From DASPKW01 sp038244055 (GTDB lineage Bacteria; Planctomycetota; Phycisphaerae; Tepidisphaerales; Tepidisphaeraceae), in the NCBI GenBank assembly GCA_038244055.1, contig JBBRTW010000236.1:1-10745 (forward strand): a stretch of DNA of 10,745 nt. The letters run 5' to 3'. The position numbers and the translations under genes were made by a program. Shown here piece after piece: positions 6,207-10,745 of this stretch; within the stretch, counting starts at the first letter, position 1; each line of letters starts with the position of its first letter. The notes beneath the pieces were generated by a model. The model was not told the DNA's origin. It ran no database searches and saw only the letters and a list, made by a program, of their open reading frames with translations.

Positions 6207-7021
6207 GAAGCAGTGCCTGACCCCGATGCTGCTCCCGACCCCGAGGCCGCGCCCGGCGCTACCGGAAACATCTTCCACCGATCCACCGGACAAATAATCC
6301 CATTCAGTTGCAGATAACACCGCGGCGGCTTCCACGCCTTCTCCGTGCCGGCCCAGCCGCGGCAGACACCCACCCGCAGTACCACCGATTGATTTGCCGG
6401 GGTTGCGTTCAGCCATGAAGTCGCTTGGCGAATCCCGTAATGCGGCGGAGGGTCCGTCGGCTTGGGCGAAAAATACCGCAGCAGCTTCTCACTGGTCACC
6501 GGCAGGACATATCCCACGCCATCCCCATCCTTCAACTGCATTCGCAGTTTCCCCTTTGGGTCCACGAAGAAACGCATTCGATCGCGCCGAACCAGGATGC
6601 TCCCCAGCGAACGCTTGCCCGTCCCCTCATTCAAATAGCGATCTTCCAGCAGCGGCCCGAAAATGCTTCGAATGCTCGCATCCGCCGTCGCGCTGACCAT
6701 GGCGAACGTCTGGGCTTCAGGGAGCGCTCCAAGCGTTTTCGGCGGCCCGCCCAGCACGAAATCCTCAGTTGAATGCGGCGCCAGCCCCGGCTTGTGCCGC
6801 GCGGGAATCACATCGATCAGCTCCCCCACCGCGAAGGGCAGATGCCCATTTCGCAATTGCCAGTTCTCCCCCGGCGGCTGCAATGGCCGAACGATGCGCC
6901 CCCCATGCAAATCCCATCCCGCCACACAATAATACCCCTCGCGCATCCGCGTCACCTCGGTGATCAGAATCGGATGATGCCGCGGGGCCGGATATTGTTG
7001 CTTCAATTGCTCCAACGCCAT
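6149..7021 (-). CDS. dual OB-fold (DuOB-like) domain protein with repeat-derived tail
   Basis: A 290-residue protein whose body (about 17-240) resembles the dual-OB domain found in predicted prokaryotic conflict and repair proteins. It opens with ILITEVTRMREGYYCVAGWD, followed by IVRPLQPPGENW, a central GVGYVLPVTSEKLLRYFSP segment and a closing VVLRVGVCRGW...CYLQLNGIICP strand pair. The family match is from memory of motif layout, so it is less certain than the others. The start at 7021 is preferred because AGGAG sits 5 nt upstream; an in-frame ATG at 7084 would add 21 residues with no such site. After VDRWKMFP the last 36 or so residues are a Gly/Ser/Ala tail (GAASGSGAASGSGTASGSG) made by REP repeats. 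It is the first gene of the leftward block, followed by two DUF488 genes. Confidence 0.78.
   Translation of the reverse strand: MALEQLKQQYPAPRHHPILITEVTRMREGYYCVAGWDLHGGRIVRPLQPPGENWQLRNGHLPFAVGELIDVIPARHKPGLAPHSTEDFVLGGPPKTLGALPEAQTFAMVSATADASIRSIFGPLLEDRYLNEGTGKRSLGSILVRRDRMRFFVDPKGKLRMQLKDGDGVGYVLPVTSEKLLRYFSPKPTDPPPHYGIRQATSWLNATPANQSVVLRVGVCRGWAGTEKAWKPPRCYLQLNGIICPVDRWKMFPVAPGAASGSGAASGSGTASGSGAGHPQRGSGKTYPGS
6194..6247. repeat. 18-bp tandem repeat of the REP arm
   Basis: Three 18-nt units (6194-6211, 6212-6229, 6230-6247), each containing a c[ct]gaccccga core. They are tandem copies of the REP arm and encode the hexapeptide-like (A)ASGSG repeat at the C-terminus of the DuOB-like protein. 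Confidence 0.8.
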
Positions 7022-7026
7022 TGGAT

Positions 7027-7031
7027 CTCCT
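7027..7031 (-). promoter_or_regulatory. ribosome binding site of the DuOB-like gene
   Basis: AGGAG on the minus strand with a 5-nt spacer to the ATG at 7021. It decides the start against the longer frame that opens at 7084. Confidence 0.7.
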
Positions 7032-7096
7032 GAAACAGTCGACTGCAATGCGAATATATTATCGAAGACCATCGCCATTCTCAAAACAAAGCGCTT

Positions 7097-7216
7097 TCCG
7101 TGACACGGGCGTCCCGCCCGTGCTGCCTGCGCACCAAACCAGATGAATCACCCGTTCCCGTGACACGGGCGTCCCGCCCGTGCTGGCCGCGAATCAAACC
7201 AGATGAATCACCTGCA
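7097..7216. repeat. two tandem copies of a 60-bp unit with hairpins
   Basis: Copy 1 (from 7097) and copy 2 (from 7157) align at an exact 60-nt offset with about 90 percent identity. Both contain ccgtgacacgggcgtcccgc and a shared caaaccagatgaatcacc segment. Each carries a perfect hairpin, cacgggcg-tcc-cgcccgtg, at 7104-7122 and 7164-7182. Confidence 0.85.
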
Positions 7217-7237
7217 AATCCACTCTCCCCAGGATTC

Positions 7238-7268
7238 CTCCGCGAACTCCGCGCCTCTGCGGTGAATT
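7238..7268. repeat. ctccgYg/gcctctgYgg dispersed phrase, copy 1
   Basis: ctccgcgaactccgcgcctc followed by tgcggtgaatt. It matches 10145-10174 apart from a 1-nt indel and mostly C/T changes. Similar phrases recur between genes in many environmental bacterial genomes, so this is a dispersed repeat and not coding sequence. Confidence 0.65.
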
Positions 7269-7341
7269 CTCCATCCCCCCGATGTCACTACCACCCCTCC
7301 AACTTGCCTCCCGCTCCCCGGCGCGGACAATGGCCCATCCC

Positions 7342-8367
7342 ATGGACGCCATTCTCCTCGAAAAACCCCAATCGTTCTCCCGCATCGAAATCCCCGAACC
7401 TTCGGCCCCCGGGCCGGGCGAGGTTCTCGTGCGCGTGCATCGCATCGGCATCTGCGGAACCGATATCTCCGGCTATCTCGGCAAGATGCCCTTCTACTCC
7501 TACCCGCGCATCCCCGGCCACGAGCTGGGCGTGGAAGTCATCGCCATCGGCGCGGGCGTCACCAACGTCAAAATCGGCGATAAATGCTCGGTCGAACCCT
7601 ACATGAACTGCCAGCAGTGCTACTCCTGCAAGGTCGGCCGGGGGAACTGCTGCAAAAATCTCAAGGTCCTGGGCGTGCATACCGATGGCGGCATGCGGCC
7701 GAGGTTCATCGTCCCCGCCCGCAAGCTGCACGTCGCCAACAAGCTCACGCTCGAGCAGGCCGCCCTGGTGGAAACGCTGGCCATCGGCTGCCACGCCGTC
7801 AATCGCGGCGCGCCGACCAAGGATGAGCATGCACTGGTCATCGGCGCAGGCCCGATTGGATTATCCGTCATCGAGTTTCTCAAGCTGGCCGGCGTCCGGT
7901 TGACCGTGCTGGACCTGTCCGAGTCGCGCCTGGCCTTCGCCCGCGATAAAATGGGCGTCAACAACACGCTTCTCCCGGCCGGCGACGGCAGCGAGACCAA
8001 AATGCTCGAAGACATCGGCGATGGCCACCTGCCGACACTCGTGATCGATGCCACCGGCAGCCAGAAGTCGATGAACAACGCCTTCAACTACATCGGCCAC
8101 ACCGGCCGGATGGTCTACGTCGGCATCGTGACGGCCGACATCTCCTTCGCCGACCCGCTCTTCCACTCCCGCGAGATGACCCTCTTCGCCAGCCGAAACG
8201 CCATGCCCGAGGATTTCACCCGCATCATCGGCCTGATCGAAACCGGCAAAATCGACACCCGCCCCTGGGTCACCCACCGGACGAATTTCGATAGCCTGAT
8301 CGACGATTTCCCCAGCTTCACCAAACCCGAGACGGGCGTGATCAAGGCGATGGTGGAGGTTGGATAA
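7342..8367 (+). CDS. zinc-dependent alcohol dehydrogenase, LgoD/RspB-type (L-galactonate 5-dehydrogenase-like)
   Basis: A 341-residue medium-chain dehydrogenase. Catalytic zinc ligands Cys38 (GICGTD), His60-Glu61 (PGHE) and Glu144 are present, as is the full structural zinc set Cys90, Cys93, Cys96 and Cys104. The Rossmann loop is GAGPIG (168-173), and Asp191 at the end of the second strand indicates NAD rather than NADP. The pattern PFYSYPRIPGHE, the CQQCYSCKVGRGNCC segment, the VHTDGG stretch, VIDATGSQKSMNNAFN and SRNAMPEDF closely follow E. coli LgoD (YjjN, L-galactonate to D-tagaturonate) and RspB. The start at MDAILLEKP matches family length (about 340); in-frame ATGs at 7330 and 7282 are possible but lack a ribosome site. 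It is the first gene of the rightward block and is followed by a hairpin 7 nt after its stop. Confidence 0.94.
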   Translation: MDAILLEKPQSFSRIEIPEPSAPGPGEVLVRVHRIGICGTDISGYLGKMPFYSYPRIPGHELGVEVIAIGAGVTNVKIGDKCSVEPYMNCQQCYSCKVGRGNCCKNLKVLGVHTDGGMRPRFIVPARKLHVANKLTLEQAALVETLAIGCHAVNRGAPTKDEHALVIGAGPIGLSVIEFLKLAGVRLTVLDLSESRLAFARDKMGVNNTLLPAGDGSETKMLEDIGDGHLPTLVIDATGSQKSMNNAFNYIGHTGRMVYVGIVTADISFADPLFHSREMTLFASRNAMPEDFTRIIGLIETGKIDTRPWVTHRTNFDSLIDDFPSFTKPETGVIKAMVEVG

Positions 8368-8374
8368 TTCGTAG

Positions 8375-8464
8375 CACGGGCATCTTGCCCGTGTGGCAGC
8401 GATTGAACTCTTCAAACCGCAATTCAATGTTTTCAATGCACTCAACACGGGCAGGATGCCCGTG
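8375..8464. repeat. inverted pair of cacgggc-N5-gcccgtg hairpins
   Basis: Hairpin 1 is cacgggcatcttgcccgtg (8375-8393) and hairpin 2 is cacgggcaggatgcccgtg (8446-8464); each has a perfect 8-bp stem and 3-nt loop, and together they form a larger inverted repeat (gcacgggca...tgcccgtgc). Both belong to the family seen at 7104 and 7164. The pair fills the gap between the dehydrogenase and the epimerase gene. Hairpin 1 sits where a terminator would, but has no T-run. Confidence 0.88.
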
Positions 8465-8476
8465 CCACAAATCAAT

Positions 8477-9292
8477 ATGATCCGCACCGCCATCACCACC
8501 GCCATCGTCCCCCAGGCCCGCCAGGGGCCCTTCGTCTTCCACGATGACCTCCCCGGCTCGATCGCCAAGGCCGCCGGACTCGGCTTCGACGCCGTCGAGA
8601 TCTTCCCCCCCTCCGCAGGCGCCCTCGACATCCCCGACATCCAGAAACGCATCGCCGACCACCATCTTAAAGTCGCCGCCCTCGGCACCGGCGCGGGCTG
8701 GGTCATCCACAAGCTCACTCTCACCGACCCCGACCCGGCCATTCGCGCCAAGGCCATCGACTTCATCAAATCCATCATCGATGCCGCCGCCGCCTTTAAT
8801 GCTCCCGCCATCATCGGCTCCATGCAGGGCCGACACGCCGATGGCCAGCGCGATCAGGCCCTCGATCTGCTGGCCGATTCCCTCTCCCTCTGCGCCACCC
8901 ACGCCAAGCGCAGCAACCTCCCCCTCTTCTACGAACCCCTCAACCGCTACGAAACCAACCTCTTCAACCGCCAGGCGGATGCGGCCGCGTGGATTCGCTC
9001 GCGTAAGATCGCCAACGTGAAAATCCTCGCCGATCTCTTCCACATGAACATCGAAGAGTCCAATGTCCCGGCCGCCTTGATGGATGTCGGCGATCTCCTC
9101 GGCCACATCCACTTCGTCGACTCCAACCGCCGCGCCCCCGGCCTGGGCCACACCGATTTCACCCCCATCGTTCAGGCTCTGAAATCCCTCAACTACAAAG
9201 GATACGTCTCGGCCGAATGCTTCCCCATCCCCGACTCCGACCAGGCCGCGCAGCAGACCATCAACACCTACAAAACGCTCTTCCACTCGTAA
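8477..9292 (+). CDS. ketose 3-epimerase-like sugar isomerase (TIM barrel)
   Basis: A 271-residue xylose-isomerase-like TIM barrel. It carries the complete motif set of the D-tagatose/D-psicose 3-epimerase family: Glu153 in YEPLNRYETNLFN, Asp186 and His189 in ADLFHMNIEE, His212 in GHIHFVDSNRR with Arg218, PGLGHTDF, and Glu247 in YVSAECF. The spacing matches the Pseudomonas cichorii enzyme's Glu152/Asp185/His188/His211/Arg217/Glu246 as I recall it, shifted by one. Glu153, Asp186, His212 and Glu247 would hold the divalent metal. This supports C3 epimerisation of a ketose or keto-acid; the substrate cannot be read from sequence. The start MIRTAITTAI is chosen because the longer frame from 8393 would translate a REP hairpin (GRMPVP). 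No Shine-Dalgarno is seen. Confidence 0.92.
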   Translation: MIRTAITTAIVPQARQGPFVFHDDLPGSIAKAAGLGFDAVEIFPPSAGALDIPDIQKRIADHHLKVAALGTGAGWVIHKLTLTDPDPAIRAKAIDFIKSIIDAAAAFNAPAIIGSMQGRHADGQRDQALDLLADSLSLCATHAKRSNLPLFYEPLNRYETNLFNRQADAAAWIRSRKIANVKILADLFHMNIEESNVPAALMDVGDLLGHIHFVDSNRRAPGLGHTDFTPIVQALKSLNYKGYVSAECFPIPDSDQAAQQTINTYKTLFHS

Positions 9293-9328
9293 CCATGTAC
9301 CATTGCCTGTCGATACAGTCCGTTGAGT

Positions 9329-9452
9329 GTCATTCCGAGGGAGCTTCAGGCGACCGAGGAATCTTGATTAAACGGATTGGCCCGTTCGTTTTGGTAACAT
9401 GCCAATACGCATAGGCCGGATCCTTCGGTCGTCTATACTCCCTCAGGATGAC
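9329..9452. repeat. GTCAT...ATGAC inverted-repeat element 1
   Basis: Imperfect arms of about 35 nt: 9329-9363 (gtcattccgagggag...cgaccga) and 9418-9452 (tcggtcg...ctccctcaggatgac), with a roughly 54-nt AT-richer centre. It contains no gene. Its ends match those of element 2 at 9955-10058, so both are members of one small non-autonomous, MITE- or REP-doublet-like family. Confidence 0.75.
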
Positions 9453-9475
9453 GTAATGCTCAGGATGACGTAATG
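9442..9475 (+). promoter_or_regulatory. duplicated 17-bp ribosome-site and start-codon module
   Basis: ctcaggatgacgtaatg occurs twice in tandem (9442-9458 and 9459-9475). Each copy carries AGGA 7 nt before an ATG. The second ATG (9473) starts the rbsD/fucU-like gene. The first ATG (9456) opens a 5-codon frame, MLRMT, whose TAA stop (9471-9473) overlaps the real start by one base, a layout that permits translational coupling. The first 11 nt of the unit are the right end of the neighbouring inverted-repeat element. Confidence 0.65.
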
Positions 9476-9919
9476 CTAAAGACAAAACTCCTCCATCCCG
9501 AAATCCTCTCCATCATCGCCCGCGGCGGGCACCACTCCAAAATTCTCATCGCCGATGGCAACTACCCGGCCGCCTCGACGCTCGGCCCCAACGCCAAGCT
9601 CGTCTGCCTCCAGCTCATGCCCGGCCTGCCCACCGTCACGCAGGTCCTCGAAGCCATTCTCTCGGCTGTCCCCATCGATATCGCCAACACGATGGACTAC
9701 GAGCGCACCGGCCAATACGCCCTGACCGAAGATCCCCCCGTCTGGCCGCAGTTCCGCCAAACTATCAAAGCCGCCGGCCTGAAGCTCGAGTTGGAGCCCA
9801 TCGAGAAATGGGAATTCTACAAAGCCGTCAATACCACCGATCATATTCTCACGATCCAGACGGCCGATCAGCAGCGCTTCGCGAATCTGCTGCTGTCTAT
9901 TGGCGTGCGGATGGATTGA
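9473..9919 (+). CDS. RbsD/FucU family sugar mutarotase
   Basis: A 148-residue RbsD/FucU protein. Members interconvert sugar anomers or ring forms (D-ribose pyranase, L-fucose mutarotase). The MLKT start, HPEILSIIARGGH with the conserved catalytic-type His20, the ILIADGNYPA stretch and the closing FANLLLSIGV follow the family; length is normal. The N-terminus and DGNYPA are closer to FucU (DAHFPA) than to RbsD (DAGLP). One difference: the Tyr of the FucU C-terminal Y-x-N motif is Phe136, with Asn138 kept, so the substrate may differ. A YERTGQYALTEDPPVW insert lies in the middle. It lies between the epimerase and the aldo/keto reductase. Its ribosome site and start lie in a duplicated repeat end. 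Confidence 0.92.
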   Translation: MLKTKLLHPEILSIIARGGHHSKILIADGNYPAASTLGPNAKLVCLQLMPGLPTVTQVLEAILSAVPIDIANTMDYERTGQYALTEDPPVWPQFRQTIKAAGLKLELEPIEKWEFYKAVNTTDHILTIQTADQQRFANLLLSIGVRMD

Positions 9920-9954
9920 ATGTGGGATCACCACAGCGACCCAGAAAAAAGAGC

Positions 9955-10058
9955 GTCATGCTGAGCTTGCGAAGCATCTGGCCTGGCCGGTGGGGGCCAC
10001 TGGAAAGGCGAAGCGGCCGCAAGGTTCGAATCCAGATCCTTCGCAAGCTCAGGATGAC
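9955..10058. repeat. GTCAT...ATGAC inverted-repeat element 2
   Basis: Arms of 27 nt at 9955-9981 (gtcatgctgagcttgcgaag...) and 10032-10058 (...cttcgcaagctcaggatgac) are complementary at 25 of 27 positions, with a 50-nt centre. It shares terminal GTCAT-CTGAG sequence with element 1. It has no coding capacity and looks like a MITE or REP doublet. Confidence 0.85.
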
Positions 10059-10144
10059 GGTATTGGCGTCATTCGCAAGCGATCGAACGCTTCGTCTTAT
10101 CTGTGTTCATTGGTATTCATCCGTGGATAATTTCTTTTCTTCAT

Positions 10145-10174
10145 CTCCGTGTCTCCGTGCCTCTGTGGCGAACT
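10145..10174. repeat. ctccgYg/gcctctgYgg dispersed phrase, copy 2
   Basis: ctccgtgtctccgtgcctct followed by gtggcgaact. It is the T-rich counterpart of 7238-7268. It ends 25 nt before the aldo/keto reductase start, as copy 1 lies just upstream of the dehydrogenase gene. Confidence 0.65.
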
Positions 10175-10199
10175 AGCTCTTTCCATTAAAATCACTCCC

Positions 10200-10745
10200 A
10201 TGCAAACCCGCCCCCTCGGCCAAACCGGCCTCGAACTCCCCATCCTCTCCTTCGGCGCCTCCTCCCTCGGCGCTGAATTCCGCTCCATCGATCTCGGCGA
10301 AGCCCTCCAATCCGTGCGCGTCGCCCTCGATTGCGGCATGAACTTCATCGATACTTCCCCCTATTACGGCCGGGGGATGTCCGAAGTCCTCCTCGGCATC
10401 GCGCTCGAAGGCGTCCCGCGCGATTCCTACGCCCTCTGCACAAAGCTCGGCCGCTACGCCCCATCCCATTTCGATTACTCCCCGCGCCGGGTCGAGGAAT
10501 CCATCGATATCTCCCTCGAGCGCATGCGCACCGATCACCTCGATATCATCCTCCTCCACGATATCGAGTTCGTCGATCTCGACACCATCATTGCCGAAAC
10601 GCTCCCCGCCGTGCGCCGCCAGCAGCAGAAGGGCAAGGTCCGCTTCGTCGGCATCTCCGGCTACCCGATGAAGATGTTCAAGTACGTCGCCGACCGTGCG
10701 CGGCTCGATGTGATCCTCTCCTACAACCACTACACGCTCCAGAAC
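10200..10745 (+). CDS. aldo/keto reductase, L-galactose dehydrogenase type (3' end outside the window)
   Basis: The first 182 codons are present and the frame stays open to the right edge, so the C-terminal third or more is missing. The four catalytic residues of aldo/keto reductases are visible: Asp51 and Tyr56 in FIDTSPYYGRGMSE, Lys82 in CTKLGRY, and His120 in LLHDIE. The pattern from PLGQTGLELP through SFGASSLG, FIDTSPYYG, FDYSPRRVEESIDISLERM, HDIEFVDLDTIIAETLPAV, GKVRFVGISGYP and DVILSYNHYTLQN closely follows plant L-galactose dehydrogenase and bacterial relatives acting on L-fucose or D-arabinose. It would oxidise the C1 hemiacetal to a lactone using NAD(P). ATG at 10200 is the first in frame and fits the family N-terminus; no Shine-Dalgarno is evident. 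It is probably part of the sugar-oxidation set with the three genes to its left. Confidence 0.92.
   Translation, partial: MQTRPLGQTGLELPILSFGASSLGAEFRSIDLGEALQSVRVALDCGMNFIDTSPYYGRGMSEVLLGIALEGVPRDSYALCTKLGRYAPSHFDYSPRRVEESIDISLERMRTDHLDIILLHDIEFVDLDTIIAETLPAVRRQQQKGKVRFVGISGYPMKMFKYVADRARLDVILSYNHYTLQN

Larger units (their letters stand above)
7032..7341. other. divergent intergenic region
   Basis: About 310 bp between the outward-facing DuOB-like and dehydrogenase genes, so both blocks' promoters should be here. The stretch 7050-7095 is the most AT-rich part (aatgcgaatatattatcgaa at 7047-7066) and is the likeliest place for a leftward promoter, though I cannot assign -35/-10 boxes with confidence. 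The rest holds a 60-bp tandem duplication with hairpins and one copy of the ctccgYg/gcctctgYgg phrase. Confidence 0.5.
9920..10199. other. repeat-bearing gap before the aldo/keto reductase gene
   Basis: This 280-bp gap contains inverted-repeat element 2 (9955-10058) and a copy of the ctccgYg/gcctctgYgg phrase (10145-10174). The gap is long enough for a separate promoter for the aldo/keto reductase gene, but no clear -35/-10 pair is visible. No small gene or RNA gene is supported. Confidence 0.55.

Noticed and set aside
7022..7084. 21-residue N-terminal extension of the DuOB-like protein
   Set aside because: A good AGGAG lies 5 nt before the ATG at 7021, inside the extension, while the ATG at 7084 has none.
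7097..7216. CRISPR-like array
   Set aside because: Only two copies, directly adjacent, with no distinct spacers and no cas genes.
8375..8393. intrinsic terminator after the dehydrogenase gene
   Set aside because: The hairpin is strong but there is no T-run after it, and the same hairpin occurs in positions where termination makes no sense.
8393..8476. 28-residue N-terminal extension of the epimerase
   Set aside because: It would be translated from the second hairpin of an inverted REP pair and precedes the natural barrel start MIRTAITTAI.
8342..9286. 314-codon minus-strand frame antisense to the epimerase gene
   Set aside because: The complete epimerase active site is on the plus strand; the minus frame is a G/V/E/D-rich shadow ending in hairpin sequence.
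10022..10034. ggttcgaatcc, the tRNA T-arm consensus
   Set aside because: The flanking bases do not pair beyond the two G-C pairs, and there is no acceptor stem, D-arm or anticodon arm upstream; it lies in the centre of an inverted-repeat element.

Overview
The window looks like a chromosomal accessory region from a GC-rich, soil or aquatic carbohydrate-degrading bacterium. The best guess is Planctomycetota (Phycisphaerae/Tepidisphaeraceae-like), with Verrucomicrobiota as an alternative. The guess rests on the gene set (secreted ThuA-like, FG-GAP/VCBS and glutaminase-A-like proteins, plus sugar oxidoreductases and epimerases) and on gaps packed with short dispersed repeats and hairpins. It rests on recognised protein families, not on a marker gene.

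Layout. Six genes run leftward from about 7021 to 194: a dual-OB (DuOB-like) protein, two tandem DUF488 proteins that overlap out of frame, a secreted glutaminase-A-like protein (DUF4964/5127/4965/1793 type), a secreted ThuA-like protein and a secreted FG-GAP/VCBS protein. Four genes run rightward from about 7342 to the right edge: a zinc alcohol dehydrogenase of the LgoD/RspB type, a ketose 3-epimerase-like TIM barrel, an RbsD/FucU mutarotase, and an aldo/keto reductase of the L-galactose dehydrogenase type that is cut by the window end. The two blocks diverge from a gap of about 320 bp.

How the genes may work together. The rightward block reads as a sugar-oxidation set: a mutarotase to supply an anomer, an aldo/keto reductase to oxidise the sugar at C1, an LgoD-type dehydrogenase to oxidise the aldonate at C5, and a 3-epimerase that could interconvert the keto-acids. 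L-galactose, or a relative such as L-fucose, is the most economical substrate guess; this is inference. The DuOB-DUF488-DUF488 trio is a separate nucleic-acid or conflict-type module of unknown function. The last three leftward genes are secreted and were probably acquired or kept for polymer or glycan degradation.

Non-coding layer. Most gaps contain repeats, of several different families: 7-8 bp tandem arrays just after each of three leftward genes, a CCCTCTCCC hairpin, ggggtcaggagccgg REP-like inverted pairs, cacgggc-N5-gcccgtg hairpins, GTCAT...ATGAC inverted-repeat elements, and a ctccgYg/gcctctgYgg phrase. In three places a repeat has entered coding or start-site sequence: the C-terminal tail of the DuOB protein, the DUF488 overlap, and the start of the rbsD/fucU-like gene. 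No tRNA, rRNA, CRISPR array or transposase gene was found.
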